64,000 nt of DNA from Bradyrhizobium sp. 195 (GTDB lineage: Bacteria > Pseudomonadota > Alphaproteobacteria > Rhizobiales > Xanthobacteraceae): the NCBI RefSeq assembly GCF_023101665.1, contig NZ_CP082161.1, positions 124,001 to 188,000 of the forward strand, written 5' to 3'. Under the pieces are notes generated by a model that worked only from the letters and a program-made list of their open reading frames with translations, was not told the DNA's origin and made no database searches. Positions 19,062 through 35,212 of the stretch are shown here, piece after piece; position 1 is the first letter of the stretch; every line of letters begins with the position of its first letter. A program made the translations under genes and the position numbers.

Positions 19062-19874
19062 TCAGCGCGGCTGAATCTGCGCCGGTCGTTGCAGCAGGGC
19101 CGGCAATGTCTTGTCGAGGCTTTTGGTCAGCATCGTACGCACGCCTTCGCGGAGCACAGGATTGTTGACTACGTCCGCAGGCTTTTCGGGAAACATCGCG
19201 CGATCCAACTGGGTCGAGGGGCCGCCGAGAAAATTAGCCCGCATGCGCTCGAGATAGGTGTCCTCGGTCATCAAGGCAGGCGCCTCCTTGATCACCTCGA
19301 AGGTCCGGCCGTCATAGATCCGAATGAACATCATGGCGAAGAGATGCACAGGCCCGCCATACGGGTATTGCGAGATGCCGATACCGTATTCCCGCTGCGT
19401 TCCGCCGTGCCGGTGCACGACCAGGTAGCGTTCGCAGCGGAGCCGTGGCGCAAGAAATTGAACGAAGCTCCCGACCACCGCCGCTTCGCGGTAGGGCCTG
19501 AAGAGCGAAGTCTGCTCCTGACGGCCTCCCGACCGGAGCTCCTTCGGCGTATATGGGATTCTCCGGACGGCAATGCCGGCCGCGGCGGCACGAACACGGG
19601 AGACGACGAGGTCGTCGAGTGCCCACGCCGCGACTGAGGTCCGCGTGTACTTGTCGAGAAATTTCACGGGACCGAATTTCTCGACCATGAACAGGTCGCC
19701 GGCAATCGGAATGACGCCAATCTGGCAAGGTCCCGCTTCTGCGGGAGCACGTGGAGCGGCAGCCGGCTTCTTCACCGCAGGCCTGACCACCTCCGGCCTC
19801 GGCGCCGGTTGCACCTGCCCGCCCGCCGGCGACAGCAACGCATAGGATACCAGAGCGACAGCGAGAACGTTCAT
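19062..19874 (-). CDS. Exported protein of unknown function (paralogue 1 of a tandem pair)
   Basis: This 270-residue product starts with a signal peptide (MNVLAVALVSYALLSPAGG) followed by a Pro/Ala/Lys-rich linker. The conserved domain begins GPCQIGVIPIAGDLFMVEKF and includes WALDDLVVSRVRAAAAG, RCERYLVVHRHGG, YDGRTFEV and a C-terminal LREGVRTMLTKSLDKTLPAL. These blocks align with the next gene (19894-20730), so the two are tandem duplicates. Both keep a Cys in GPC and one in CERY, a possible disulfide in the periplasm. I do not recognise the family. Confidence 0.8.
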   Translation of the reverse strand: MNVLAVALVSYALLSPAGGQVQPAPRPEVVRPAVKKPAAAPRAPAEAGPCQIGVIPIAGDLFMVEKFGPVKFLDKYTRTSVAAWALDDLVVSRVRAAAAGIAVRRIPYTPKELRSGGRQEQTSLFRPYREAAVVGSFVQFLAPRLRCERYLVVHRHGGTQREYGIGISQYPYGGPVHLFAMMFIRIYDGRTFEVIKEAPALMTEDTYLERMRANFLGGPSTQLDRAMFPEKPADVVNNPVLREGVRTMLTKSLDKTLPALLQRPAQIQPR

Positions 19875-19893
19875 TGTCGCACCTCAGCGCGTT

Positions 19894-20730
19894 TCACTGC
19901 GCGAAGTAGGGCGGCAAGATCTTGTCGAGTCGCTCCGTCAAGAACTCGCGAATGTTGTCGCGAAGGGTCGTGTTGCTGGCGGCGTCAGCTGCCGTAACCG
20001 GAAACAGGGAGTTGTCTACTTTGCGAAGATGCTCGTCCTGTACGAAATTATCGGCCATGCGTTTCATGACGCCTTCCAACGTCACGCCAGGTCCCTTCCT
20101 GACTTCAAAGGTCTGGCCGTCGAATACGGTCACGCCGAGATAGGCGTACAGAAACGAATGGTTGATGGGACCTACGCCACGATTGAGAATACCGACTCCC
20201 CGGAGCGGCAGTTTGGTGCCCGGCAGCACCCCCTCGCCGCGCGTGACGACGACGTAACGTTCGCAGCTAGCATTGCCCGCGATCTGACGGATCAGGTTCG
20301 ACAGCTCCTCGCGCTCGTTGCGAAACAGGCTGGGCTTCGGGTGATAATAGGCTTCGAAGGCGCCTTTGGCGTAGGCAATTCGCCGGAGCGGCGTGGCGCC
20401 CGCCGCAGCACGCAGTCGCGCGAATACGAGATCATCAAGGCCCCAGGAAACCGGCACTTCCGCATACTCGTTGCCGAACACGGTCAGGCCGATCTTCTCG
20501 ACGACGAACGGGTCCTGCGTCGCCGCAATCACGCCGACGCCGCAAGGACCAGTACTTGCGGACTCCGCGGGCTTGGTCTGTGCCTTCGGCTTCGCTGCGG
20601 CCTTCCTGGCGGCCGGCTTGACCGCTGGTGCAGTCTGAGCGGAGGGCTGAGGCGCCGCGGGCGGAGTTTGCGCTGCCGCTGGGGCCAGAAAGGACAGCAG
20701 GACGAGTACCGAGGCAGCAGATCGAAACAT
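19894..20730 (-). CDS. Exported protein of unknown function (paralogue 2 of a tandem pair)
   Basis: This 278-residue product has a signal peptide (MFRSAASVLVLLSFLAPAAA), an Ala/Pro/Lys-rich linker and then the same domain as its neighbour: GPCGVGVIAATQDPFVVEKI, WGLDDLVFARLRAAAG, SCERYVVVTRGEG, FDGQTFEVRKG and LRDNIREFLTERLDKILPP. It lies 19 bp upstream of paralogue 1 and is probably co-transcribed with it. The two Cys positions are conserved. The function is unknown. Confidence 0.8.
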   Translation of the reverse strand: MFRSAASVLVLLSFLAPAAAQTPPAAPQPSAQTAPAVKPAARKAAAKPKAQTKPAESASTGPCGVGVIAATQDPFVVEKIGLTVFGNEYAEVPVSWGLDDLVFARLRAAAGATPLRRIAYAKGAFEAYYHPKPSLFRNEREELSNLIRQIAGNASCERYVVVTRGEGVLPGTKLPLRGVGILNRGVGPINHSFLYAYLGVTVFDGQTFEVRKGPGVTLEGVMKRMADNFVQDEHLRKVDNSLFPVTAADAASNTTLRDNIREFLTERLDKILPPYFAQ

Positions 20731-20821
20731 GGATTCCGTGGATCAAAGGCGGGAGGACATCGGATAACGCCACACTAGGTGGGGATCGTGACAACCGCAA
20801 GCTGCAGCAGGGGGTCTCCGC

Positions 20822-24500
<3,679 letters not shown>

Positions 24501-24530
24501 GGTGAGCTGATCTCGCCTCGTGCTCGGTGC

Positions 24531-24650
24531 AACCTCTCCCGCTTGCGGGGGAGGTCGCGCCGGAGGCGCGTGTGGGGGCTTTCTCCTCGTTGGAGTCTCT
24601 TCGCGGAGAGACCCTCTCCCCAACCCTCTCCCGCAAGCGGGAGAGGGGGC
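24531..24650. repeat. Intergenic double-palindrome repeat, family A
   Basis: Palindromes CTCCCGCTTGCGGGGGAG and CTCTCCCGCAAGCGGGAGAG flank a spacer containing GTCGCGCCGGAGGCGCG. It is related to 1259-1378 in inverse orientation. Confidence 0.75.
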
Positions 24651-24675
24651 GCATATCGCCCGGAGCGAACGCAAC

Positions 24676-24700
24676 AAAAAGGGCGGCCTTTCGGCCGCCC
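24676..24700 (-). terminator. Intrinsic terminator of the pnp operon
   Basis: The hairpin GGGCGGCC-GAAA-GGCCGCCC (minus strand, 24700-24681) is perfect and is followed by TTTTTG at 24680-24675. On the plus strand it could also slow katG read-through, though the T-run there is weak. Confidence 0.85.
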
Positions 24701-24726
24701 TTCGTGTTTCTGAACGGTAGCGAGAC

Positions 24727-26883
24727 TTACTCGCCGGCGGCTTCGCGCGGGGCCTTCTCGCCCTCGCCGCCCTTGCCCTCGAGGTCTTCGCCGGTGGTCT
24801 GGTCGACCACCTTCATCGACAGGCGGGTCTTGCCGCGGTCGTCGAAGCCGAGCAGCTTGACCTTGACCTTGTCGCCTTCCTTGACGACGTCGGAGGTCTT
24901 CTGCACGCGCGCCGAAGCGAGCTGGCTGATGTGGACGAGGCCGTCCTTGGAGCCGAAGAAGTTCACGAAGGCGCCGAACTCCATCACCTTGACGACGGTG
25001 CCGTCATAGATCTGGCCGACTTCCGGATCGGACGCGATCGACTTGATCCACTTGATCGCGGCCTTCATGGCCTCGCCGTCGCTGGAGGCGACCTTCACGG
25101 TGCCGTCGTCCTCGATGTTGACCTTGGCGCCGGTCTTCTCGACGATCTCGCGGATCACCTTGCCGCCGGTGCCGATCACTTCGCGGATCTTGTCGGTGGC
25201 GATCTTGAAGGTCTCGATGCGCGGCGCGTACTCGCCGAGCTCGGCACGGGCGTTGGTGAGCGCCTTGGCCATCTCGCCGAGGATGTGGATACGACCATCC
25301 TTGGCTTGGGCGAGCGCGACCTTCATGATCTCTTCGGTGATGCCCTCGATCTTGATGTCCATCTGGAGCGAGGTGATACCCTGCTCGGTGCCGGCGACCT
25401 TGAAGTCCATGTCGCCGAGATGGTCCTCGTCGCCGAGGATGTCCGAGAGAACCGCGAAGCGCTTGTCTTCGAGGATCAGGCCCATCGCGATGCCCGCGGT
25501 CGGCCGCTTCAACGGCACGCCGGCATCCATCAGCGCCAGCGAAGCGCCGCAGACCGAAGCCATCGAGGACGAGCCGTTCGACTCGGTGATCTCCGACACC
25601 ACGCGCGTGGTGTAAGGGAATTCATGGTGCGGCGGCAGCACCGGGTGGATCGCGCGCCAGGCCAGCTTGCCATGGCCGATCTCGCGGCGCTTGGTGCCGC
25701 CGAGGCGACCGGTCTCACCGACTGAGTAGGGAGGGAAGTTGTAGTGCAGCAGGAACGTCTCTTTGTACGTTCCCGACAGCGCGTCGATGTATTGCTCGTC
25801 CTCGCCGGTGCCGAGCGTGGTCACGACCATCGCCTGGGTCTCACCGCGGGTGAACAGCGCCGAGCCGTGGGCGCGGGGCAGCACGCCGACTTCGGCGACG
25901 ATGTTGCGCACGGTCTTGCTGTCGCGGCCGTCGATGCGCTTGCCGGTATCGAGGATGTTCCAGCGAACGATCTTGGCTTCGAGCTCCTTGAACACGCCGG
26001 CGATGCGCAGCTTGTCGTATTTCGGCTCCTGCCCTTCCGGGAAGTAATGGGCGATCACCTTTTCCTTGACCTTGCCGACCGCGGCGTAGCGATCCTGCTT
26101 GACCGGAATGGCGTAGGCGGCGCGCAGTTCCTGCTCGACGAGGCCGAGCATTTCCTTCTCGAGCGCGGAATTGTCAATCGTGGTGACTTCGCGCGGCTCC
26201 TTGGCGGCCTTCTCGGCGAGCTCGATGATCGCGTTGATCACCGGCTGGAAGTGGCGGTGACCGAACATCACCGCGCCGAGCATGATGTCTTCGTTCAGTT
26301 CCTTGGCTTCCGATTCCACCATCAGGACGGCGTCGGCGGTGCCGGCGACGACGAGGTCGAGCTGGGTGTCGACCATTTCGTCGAGCGTCGGGTTGAGGAT
26401 GAACTCGTCATTGGCGAAGCCGACGCGAGCCGCGCCGATCGGGCCCTTGAACGGTGCGCCGGACAGGGTCAGCGCCGCCGACGAGGCCACCAGCGCGACG
26501 ATGTCGGGGTCGTTTTCCATGTCATGCGAGAGCACGGTGACGATCACCTGGGTCTCGTTGCGCCAGCCGTCGACGAACAGCGGACGGATCGGACGGTCGA
26601 TCAGGCGGGAGACCAGCGTCTCCTTCTCGGTCGGACGGCCCTCGCGCTTGAAATAGCCGCCGGGAATGCGGCCCGCAGCGTAGGTCTTTTCCTGGTAGTC
26701 GACGGTCAGCGGCAGGAAGTCGACGCCTTCGCGCGGCGCCTTGGCTGCGACGACGGTGGCAAGCACCACGGTCTCGCCATAGGTGGCGACGACGGCGCCG
26801 TCGGCCTGGCGGGCGATCTTGCCGGTTTCCAGCTTGAGAGGGCGTCCGCCCCAGTCGATCTCGACTGAATGCTTATTGAACAT
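24727..26883 (-). CDS. pnp: Polynucleotide phosphorylase
   Basis: This 718-residue trimeric 3'-5' exoribonuclease degrades RNA phosphorolytically as part of the degradosome. Two RNase PH domains are present; the second carries [20 protein letters not shown] and the catalytic-region [20 protein letters not shown] domain ([20 protein letters not shown]) and an S1 domain ([20 protein letters not shown]) follow. A long hairpin in its leader (26933-27008) suggests RNase III-dependent autoregulation as in E. coli. It is the last gene of the rimP-to-pnp operon. Confidence 0.98.
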   Translation of the reverse strand: MFNKHSVEIDWGGRPLKLETGKIARQADGAVVATYGETVVLATVVAAKAPREGVDFLPLTVDYQEKTYAAGRIPGGYFKREGRPTEKETLVSRLIDRPIRPLFVDGWRNETQVIVTVLSHDMENDPDIVALVASSAALTLSGAPFKGPIGAARVGFANDEFILNPTLDEMVDTQLDLVVAGTADAVLMVESEAKELNEDIMLGAVMFGHRHFQPVINAIIELAEKAAKEPREVTTIDNSALEKEMLGLVEQELRAAYAIPVKQDRYAAVGKVKEKVIAHYFPEGQEPKYDKLRIAGVFKELEAKIVRWNILDTGKRIDGRDSKTVRNIVAEVGVLPRAHGSALFTRGETQAMVVTTLGTGEDEQYIDALSGTYKETFLLHYNFPPYSVGETGRLGGTKRREIGHGKLAWRAIHPVLPPHHEFPYTTRVVSEITESNGSSSMASVCGASLALMDAGVPLKRPTAGIAMGLILEDKRFAVLSDILGDEDHLGDMDFKVAGTEQGITSLQMDIKIEGITEEIMKVALAQAKDGRIHILGEMAKALTNARAELGEYAPRIETFKIATDKIREVIGTGGKVIREIVEKTGAKVNIEDDGTVKVASSDGEAMKAAIKWIKSIASDPEVGQIYDGTVVKVMEFGAFVNFFGSKDGLVHISQLASARVQKTSDVVKEGDKVKVKLLGFDDRGKTRLSMKVVDQTTGEDLEGKGGEGEKAPREAAGE

Positions 26884-26932
26884 AGAGGTCTTCTTTCATG
26901 GGTTCTCGAAAGACGAGACGGCTCTCGAAAAA

Positions 26933-27008
26933 CAAAAACCATGCGCAAGATTGCGGGACGCTGATCGAAGCGGGTGATCAGCGTCCTGCGATCCTGCCAT
27001 GGTTTTTG
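26933..27008 (-). promoter_or_regulatory. Long imperfect hairpin in the pnp 5' leader, likely RNase III site
   Basis: Outer arms CAAAAACCATG/CATGGTTTTTG (26933-26943, 26998-27008) and inner arms GGACGCTGATC/GATCAGCGTCC (26956-26966, 26976-26986) are both perfect. The stretch between them pairs almost fully, giving a stem of about 33 bp with a 9-nt loop. The base of the stem is about 50 nt from the pnp ATG. E. coli pnp has an RNase III-cleaved stem at the same place. The rest of the 26884-27263 gap shows only the rpsO terminator. Confidence 0.75.
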
Positions 27009-27230
27009 GATTTCGGATGGCGTCCATCCTTTCGGGTCATACGGGCGCCTTGCCCGTTGTGCCCAGCCGCCGGATTGCTGCTGGACTTTCAGTCGGCGCG
27101 AATGCGAACACCGAATTGCGGTCTTCGCCGATCGTGCCCCGGATGCCAGCCGTCAACGGTTCGCATCCGACGTGCGCGCAGCCTCGATCAAAAAGCTTAA
27201 AATAGGCGCCTTCGTTCGAAGCCACGTGCG

Positions 27231-27254
27231 AAAACGCGCGCCGTTTGGCGCGCG
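27231..27254 (-). terminator. Terminator after rpsO
   Basis: On the minus strand CGCGCGCC-AAAC-GGCGCGCG is followed by TTTT, starting 9 nt past the rpsO stop. The short T-run suggests a leaky terminator that sets the ratio of rpsO to pnp transcripts. Confidence 0.7.
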
Positions 27255-27263
27255 CAAGAACTG

Positions 27264-27533
27264 TTAGCGACGAATGTTGTGCTTCTCGAGCAGCGCCTTG
27301 TACCGCGCTTCGTCCCGCTTCTTGAGGTAGTCGAGCAGCGAGCGGCGGGTCGAGACCAGCTTCAAGAGGCCGCGACGCGAATGGTTGTCCTTCACGTGGG
27401 TCTTGAAATGGTTGGTGAGGTTGTTGATGCGTTCCGACAGGATCGCGACCTGAACCTCGGGCGAGCCGGTGTCGCCGGCCTTGTTGGCATTCGTCTTGAT
27501 GACTTCCGCTTTGCGTTCTGCGGCAATCGACAT
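27264..27533 (-). CDS. rpsO: 30S ribosomal protein S15
   Basis: This 89-residue primary 16S rRNA-binding protein organises the 30S platform. The conserved [20 protein letters not shown] and [20 protein letters not shown] helices are present, ending [12 protein letters not shown] took the ATG at 27533, which gives the standard 89 residues. A TTG two codons earlier would overlap the truB stop. It lies 2 bp after truB, in the order truB-rpsO-pnp. Confidence 0.98.
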   Translation of the reverse strand: MSIAAERKAEVIKTNANKAGDTGSPEVQVAILSERINNLTNHFKTHVKDNHSRRGLLKLVSTRRSLLDYLKKRDEARYKALLEKHNIRR

Positions 27534-27535
27534 CG

Positions 27536-28657
27536 TCAATTTCTCTCGTTGCGACCGGCGCTGGCAGTCAGGCCGGTCAGGTTGAACACACGCTTGGGGA
27601 TGATTTCGCCATTGCCAACTTCAGCAAGCGCCAAAAGCCGGCCTGCCACCGTGACATAGACTGTGCCGCTACAAGTGGGCGCATCCCGTCCGCGCAACAA
27701 AACGGCTTGGCCCCGATGGAGCCTTGCCGCATCAGCCCGAGTGACGGCCAGTGCCGGGATGTCGTCCAGCGCGGTCTCAACGGGCATAAGCGCGTCCGCG
27801 AGGCTACCCTCGCCGGACGCGGCTCTATCGCACAAAGCCTCCAGCTGATCCAGTGGAATCATGTCGTTTTCGCCAAATGGGCCGACCAGGGTCCGCCGTA
27901 GCGCGCAGATATGGCCATAAGTGCCGAGAATCCGGCCCATATCACGGGCAAGGGCGCGGACATAGGTGCCCTTGCCGCATTCGGCCTCGAACACGGCCCG
28001 GTCGTTATCCGGTTGATCCACAAGGGCTAAATGGTGAATCTCGACCGGACGGGCAGCCAGTTCGACGACCTCGCCGTCGCGGGCGAGGTCATAGGCGCGC
28101 TCGCCCTGGATCTTGATTGCGGAATAGCGCGGCGGGATCTGCTCGATCACCCCGGTGAAGCGGGGCAGGAGGGCCAGGATGGCCTCACGGGTCGGACGCT
28201 GGTCCGAGGTCGCGGTGACCCGGCCCTCGATATCGTCGGTGTCGCGCTCCTCGCCCCAGCACACCGTGAACTGGTAGCGCTTGCGGCCGTCCATGACGAA
28301 GGGAACGGTCTTGGTGGCTTCCCCGAGCGCGATCGGCAGCCCGCCCGAGGCGAGCGGATCGAGCGTGCCGGCGTGTCCGGCGCGCTTGGCGTTGAACAGG
28401 CGCTTGAGCACCGCAACCGCCTGCGTCGAGGTCATGCCGATCGGCTTGTCGAGCACGACCCAGCCATGGACGTCGCGCCGGTCGCGGCGAACCTGGTTGC
28501 CCTTCTGCTTGTTATTGGCACGCGGATCGTTGTTGACGCGGCGCGGCTCCTGATGCGGCTGAGAACTGCCGCCGATGTCCGCAAAATTATTTTTCTGCAC
28601 GTCGCGCTGATCGGCCTCTTCGCCGCCGATCGTGCCGTGAGCCGGGTCCATCGTCAT
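27536..28657 (-). CDS. truB: tRNA pseudouridine-55 synthase TruB
   Basis: This 373-residue enzyme isomerises U55 in the T-loop of tRNAs. The catalytic Asp is in [16 protein letters not shown] (about D100), with the [12 protein letters not shown] and [16 protein letters not shown] motifs downstream and a C-terminal PUA-like part. About 60 residues precede the usual start ([17 protein letters not shown]) and are polar, Asn/Arg/Gln-rich and probably disordered. The ATG overlaps the rbfA stop by 4 bp, so the start is well fixed despite the extension. Confidence 0.96.
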   Translation of the reverse strand: MTMDPAHGTIGGEEADQRDVQKNNFADIGGSSQPHQEPRRVNNDPRANNKQKGNQVRRDRRDVHGWVVLDKPIGMTSTQAVAVLKRLFNAKRAGHAGTLDPLASGGLPIALGEATKTVPFVMDGRKRYQFTVCWGEERDTDDIEGRVTATSDQRPTREAILALLPRFTGVIEQIPPRYSAIKIQGERAYDLARDGEVVELAARPVEIHHLALVDQPDNDRAVFEAECGKGTYVRALARDMGRILGTYGHICALRRTLVGPFGENDMIPLDQLEALCDRAASGEGSLADALMPVETALDDIPALAVTRADAARLHRGQAVLLRGRDAPTCSGTVYVTVAGRLLALAEVGNGEIIPKRVFNLTGLTASAGRNERN

Positions 28658-29100
28658 TGCTCTTCTTCCCGATCCGAATCCGGATCCTGTTCCAAGTCCT
28701 GTTCGAGGTCCTTCTGCACCGCAGGTGTTCGCAAAAGTTTCTCGATCCGTTCCGCTTCGTCGAATCGTTCGTCGACGCGGAAACGAAGGTCAGGTGCAAA
28801 TTTCAGGTTAACGCGCCGCGCGACCTCGCCGCGCAGAAACTTCTTGTTGCGTTCGAGCGCACCGATGACGATCTCGGTGTCGCGGCCACCGAGCGGCATC
28901 ACATAGACCGTCGCGAGCTTCAGGTCGGGCGACATCCGCACCTCCGGCACGGTGATGATGTGACCTTCGAGATCCGCATCATGCACATTGCCTTGCGCCA
29001 GAATCTCGGCCATCGCGTGGCGAACCTGCTCGCCGACGCGCAACTGACGTTGCGAGCCTCCGCCGGGTGCGGAACTCTTTTTCTGATGATGGCGTGGCAT
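28654..29100 (-). CDS. rbfA: 30S ribosome-binding factor A
   Basis: This 148-residue protein binds immature 30S subunits during 16S rRNA maturation. The KH-like core is seen in [37 protein letters not shown] and [16 protein letters not shown]. The C-terminal tail is acidic and repetitive ([16 protein letters not shown]). It lies in the operon after infB, with a 156-bp gap that holds a decayed palindromic repeat. Confidence 0.95.
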   Translation of the reverse strand: MPRHHQKKSSAPGGGSQRQLRVGEQVRHAMAEILAQGNVHDADLEGHIITVPEVRMSPDLKLATVYVMPLGGRDTEIVIGALERNKKFLRGEVARRVNLKFAPDLRFRVDERFDEAERIEKLLRTPAVQKDLEQDLEQDPDSDREEEQ

Positions 29101-29115
29101 TCTCGAAAATCACCT

Positions 29116-29201
29116 CGTCATGCCCGTGTTTGGGACACGGGCATTGTCATTTGTCCTGTTGAAACGAAGAGGGGTGGATGGCCGGAAAAAATCCGGCCAT
29201 C
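29116..29201. repeat. Decayed family E repeat inside the infB-rbfA gap
   Basis: Two hairpins, ATGCCCGTG-TTTGGGA-CACGGGCAT and GATGGCCGGA-AAAAA-TCCGGCCATC, keep the spacing of family E with altered loops. Its position inside an operon is unusual for these repeats. Confidence 0.6.
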
Positions 29202-29256
29202 GCACTCCCGCAATTTCAGCTCAAAAAAGATCCGGGCGCTTCGGTAAGATTTGGAC

Positions 29257-31941
29257 TTACAGGGAGCGCTGGATCGTCTCCACGCGGTAACACTCGATCA
29301 CGTCACCGGCGCGCATGTCGTGGTAGTTCTCGAAGGCCATGCCGCATTCCTGACCGGACTGGACTTCCTTCACTTCGTCCTTGAAGCGCTTCAACGTCGA
29401 CAGCTTGCCCTCGTGCACGACGACGTTGTCGCGGATCAGGCGCACATTGGCGCCGCGTTCCACGGTGCCGTCGGTGACGCGGCAGCCGGCGACCTTGCCG
29501 ACCTTGGAGATGTTGAAGATCTCCAGGATGGCGGCATTGCCCAGCATGGTTTCGCGCAAGGTCGGCGCGAGCAAGCCGCTCATCGCCTTCTTCACGTCGT
29601 CCACGAGATCGTAGATGATGTTGTAGTAGCGGATCTCGATGCCGTTGCGCTTGGCGGCCGCAGCGGCCTCCTTGTTGGCACGAACCGAGAAGCCGATGAT
29701 CGCGGCGTTGAAGCCTTCGGCCAGCGTCACGTCGGATTCCGAGATGCCGCCGACGCCGGCATGCAGAATGCGGGCTGCGACTTCGTCGGTGCCGAGCTTC
29801 TCCAGCGAGCCGAGGATCGCTTCCAGCGAGCCCTGCACGTCGGCCTTGATGATCAGCGGGAATTCCTTGCGGCCCGCGGTCTTCAATTGCGACATCATCT
29901 GCTCGAGGGAGCCGCGCATGCCGGAGATCGAGGCAGCCGCGTTCTCGCGCTTCTGGTGCGCACGATAGCTGGTGACCTGGCGGGCGCGGGCTTCGTTCTC
30001 GACCACGGCGAGACGATCGCCGGCTTCCGGCGGACCGTTGAAGCCGAGCACTTCGACCGGCACCGACGGACCTGCTTCCTGCACGGTCTCGCCCTGATCC
30101 GAGATCAGCGCGCGGACGCGGCCCATCTCGGCGCCTGCGACGATGATGTCGCCGACCCGGAGCGTGCCGCGCTGGACCAGCACGGTCGCGACCGGGCCGC
30201 GGCCGCGATCGAGCTTGGCCTCGATCACGGTGCCTTCGGCCGGACGCTCCGAATTGGTCTTGAGGTCGAGAATGTCGGCCTGGAGCGCGATCATCTCGAG
30301 CAGCTTGTCGAGATTGGTCTTGTTCTTGGCGGACACCTCGACGTCGACGACTTCGCCGCCGAACGATTCGACCTGCACCTCGTGCTGGAGCAGCTCGGTG
30401 CGCACGCGCTCGGGCTTCGCGTCGGGCTTGTCGATCTTGTTGATGGCAACGATGATCGGCACCCGCGCCGCCTTGGCGTGGTTGATGGCTTCGATCGTCT
30501 GCGGCATCACGCCGTCATCGGCCGCGACCACCAGCACGACGATGTCGGTGACCTTGGCGCCGCGGGCGCGCATCGCGGTGAACGCGGCGTGGCCGGGCGT
30601 GTCGATGAAGGTGATCTTCTTGCCGCTCTCGGGCGACACCACCTGATAGGCGCCGATATGCTGGGTGATGCCGCCGGCTTCGCCGGAGACCACGTTGGCA
30701 TGACGGAGCGCGTCGAGCAGCGAGGTCTTGCCGTGGTCGACGTGGCCCATCACGGTCACGACAGGCGAGCGTGTCTCGGTGTCGGTGGAATCGTCGATGG
30801 CGTCGAACAGGCCTTCCTCAACGTCGGACGCGGCAACCCGCTTGACGGTGTGGCCGAGCTCTTCGGCGATCAGCTGGGCAGTGTCGGCGTCGATCACGTC
30901 GGTGATCTTGTGCATCGCGCCCTGCTTCATCAGCATGCGGATGACGTCGACCGCGCGCTCGGCCATGCGGTTGGCGAGCTCCTGGATCGTGATCGCTTCC
31001 GGAATGACCACCTCGCGGATGAGCTTTTCCTTCGGCTCGTTCGAGGCGTGGCCCTTCAGGCGCTGGGTGCGGCGGCGGAACGAGGCGATCGAACGCTCGC
31101 GCACCTCATCGGCATTGAGCGCGGTGACGACCGTCAGGCGGCCGCGCTCCTTCTGCGGGCCGGGCTTGTGGGTGGGCTTGGGGGCGACCACGGGACGCGC
31201 GGCGCCGCCGGGACCGCGACGGATCTGGCGCGGACCATCGTCCTCGTCCGGTCCGGCCGCGACTGCGGGCGCACGGCCCACCGGCCCGCCGGCCGGCCGC
31301 TGCGTGGTGGTTCCAGGGCGTGCCGTCGTCGTTCCCGGGCGTGCCGTCACGGTTCCAGGCCGCGCCGCCGGCGCGCCGGGGCGCGGTGCAGGAGCAGCCG
31401 GGGCTGCCGCCGCGGGGCGTGGCGCAGATTGCGGCTGTCCGCCTTCGCCAAAACGCTTCTTGGCTTCGGTCTCGGCCTTGCGCTTGGCTTCGTCCTCGTG
31501 ACGGTGACGCTCTTCCTCGGCCTTGCGGCGGGATTCGGCGGCCTCGCGTTCGGCGCGTTCGGCGGCTTCGCGAACAGCGCGGCGCTGCGCCTCTTCCTCG
31601 GCCACACGGCGCTCTTCGACTTCGCGAACCTTGGCATCGGCCAGCGCGCTGGCGCGGGCGGAGCGTTCCTCCTCGGTCAGCGTGCGCAGCACCACGCGCG
31701 GCGGCGCAGGGCGCGCCGGAGCGGGCGCGGGCGCGGGCGGTGCGGGCTTCACCACCTCGGCAGCCTGCGGCTCAGGCGTGCCGTCGATGCGGCGCTTGCC
31801 GCGCTTCTCGACCACGACCTGCTTGCTGCGGCCATGGCTGAAGCTCTGGCGCACGGTGCCCGTTTCGACGCGCGGCTTGAGCGATAGCGTCTTGCTCGGA
31901 ACGCTCAGCTTCTTGTCGCCAGGGGTCTTGGTATCAACCAT
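29257..31941 (-). CDS. infB: Translation initiation factor IF-2
   Basis: This 894-residue GTPase delivers initiator tRNA to the 30S subunit and promotes subunit joining. The long N-terminal part (to about residue 330) is charged and Pro/Ala-rich, with an Arg/Glu-rich coiled stretch and repeats of the form ARPGT. The G domain has [19 protein letters not shown] (G1), [13 protein letters not shown] (G3) and [14 protein letters not shown] (G4). Domains II to IV follow and end [15 protein letters not shown]. It is preceded by ylxR and nusA in the same operon. Confidence 0.98.
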   Translation of the reverse strand: MVDTKTPGDKKLSVPSKTLSLKPRVETGTVRQSFSHGRSKQVVVEKRGKRRIDGTPEPQAAEVVKPAPPAPAPAPARPAPPRVVLRTLTEEERSARASALADAKVREVEERRVAEEEAQRRAVREAAERAEREAAESRRKAEEERHRHEDEAKRKAETEAKKRFGEGGQPQSAPRPAAAAPAAPAPRPGAPAARPGTVTARPGTTTARPGTTTQRPAGGPVGRAPAVAAGPDEDDGPRQIRRGPGGAARPVVAPKPTHKPGPQKERGRLTVVTALNADEVRERSIASFRRRTQRLKGHASNEPKEKLIREVVIPEAITIQELANRMAERAVDVIRMLMKQGAMHKITDVIDADTAQLIAEELGHTVKRVAASDVEEGLFDAIDDSTDTETRSPVVTVMGHVDHGKTSLLDALRHANVVSGEAGGITQHIGAYQVVSPESGKKITFIDTPGHAAFTAMRARGAKVTDIVVLVVAADDGVMPQTIEAINHAKAARVPIIVAINKIDKPDAKPERVRTELLQHEVQVESFGGEVVDVEVSAKNKTNLDKLLEMIALQADILDLKTNSERPAEGTVIEAKLDRGRGPVATVLVQRGTLRVGDIIVAGAEMGRVRALISDQGETVQEAGPSVPVEVLGFNGPPEAGDRLAVVENEARARQVTSYRAHQKRENAAASISGMRGSLEQMMSQLKTAGRKEFPLIIKADVQGSLEAILGSLEKLGTDEVAARILHAGVGGISESDVTLAEGFNAAIIGFSVRANKEAAAAAKRNGIEIRYYNIIYDLVDDVKKAMSGLLAPTLRETMLGNAAILEIFNISKVGKVAGCRVTDGTVERGANVRLIRDNVVVHEGKLSTLKRFKDEVKEVQSGQECGMAFENYHDMRAGDVIECYRVETIQRSL

Positions 31942-32010
31942 TCAGCAGTCCTAATCCTGATTTATCAGTGTTGTGCGTTGCCGCACCGTCCAATTGGGTC
32001 GTCGTGTCTC

Positions 32011-32694
32011 TCAGAAATCCTGGCCGTGCTTTTCGGCAGTCTTGTCATCGTCCGCCATCCGGTATCGGACCAGCATCTGGCTACGTGACAGGAATGACTT
32101 GCTCGCCGGGCCCGCGAGCAGGGCAGCATGTATCACATTTGACCGGGTCAGTGCCAAATCCAATTCTAACGATTTCAGTGCGGTGACGACGGGAATCTGC
32201 GGCTTGGCGCCGCGATTTCCGGTATTTTGACGCGCCAGCATGTCCAATTTGCGGATTCCGTCCGCGGCCCCGTCGCTGGCGTGGATCAGGACCTCGACCG
32301 TGCCCTCCCCAAGGGCGCTTTCGACCTTGCCGAAGCCGGCCACGACCTGGCCGGCCTTGGCGGCGATCCCAAGGGCTTCCGTCACGCTCCGGACCAAGAG
32401 CGCCTCGATGTCGGCAGGAAGCGTCTGAGGGATGCGCAGCTCGCGCTTGAAGGCCTTGTTAAATTGGTGACGCCGCACGGCTTCCGCAACCACCCCGCGG
32501 GAGGCGGTGAGCCACATGCCGCGTCCGGGCAGCTTGCGCTTGAGATCTGGAACCACGTCGCCTTGCGGCGAAATGACGAAGCGGATCAGCTCGTCGATCG
32601 GCCGGACCTGCCGACTGACCGCGCACATCCGCATGGTCGCGGACCTTTCGGTCCGCGGTCCATGGTCGAGTTCGGTGTCAGTATCGGTGAGCAT
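32011..32694 (-). CDS. YlxR/RnpM-type RNA-binding protein fused to an L7Ae-like domain
   Basis: This 227-residue protein joins an N-terminal YlxR domain (RMCAVSRQVRPIDELIRFV, then KLPGRGMWLTASRGVVAEAV and FNKAFKREL) to a C-terminal L7Ae/L30e-like domain (LGIAAKAGQVVAGFGKVESA through LARQNTGNRGAKP). Both parts bind RNA in relatives. In Bacillus the equivalents ylxR and ylxQ are separate adjacent genes between nusA and infB, the same place as here. A role in ribosome or RNase P biology is possible but not shown. Confidence 0.9.
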   Translation of the reverse strand: MLTDTDTELDHGPRTERSATMRMCAVSRQVRPIDELIRFVISPQGDVVPDLKRKLPGRGMWLTASRGVVAEAVRRHQFNKAFKRELRIPQTLPADIEALLVRSVTEALGIAAKAGQVVAGFGKVESALGEGTVEVLIHASDGAADGIRKLDMLARQNTGNRGAKPQIPVVTALKSLELDLALTRSNVIHAALLAGPASKSFLSRSQMLVRYRMADDDKTAEKHGQDF

Positions 32695-32717
32695 CCGGGC
32701 GACATCCTCCTTCGCCC

Positions 32718-34328
<1,611 letters not shown>

Positions 34329-34330
34329 GG

Positions 34331-35122
<792 letters not shown>

Positions 35123-35212
35123 TTAAGGCTTGGTTAAGACTTCAAAGCCCGCTTCGGAACTTTCCCGACACGCGTCGGGCCGCATCTTCCGCCAAGCCGC
35201 GTTCAGGTAATA

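Noticed and set aside
29251..31887. Long plus-strand open frame opposite infB
   Set aside because: It is a mirror of the infB codon pattern with His/Asp/Gly-rich composition and no domain. infB is certain.
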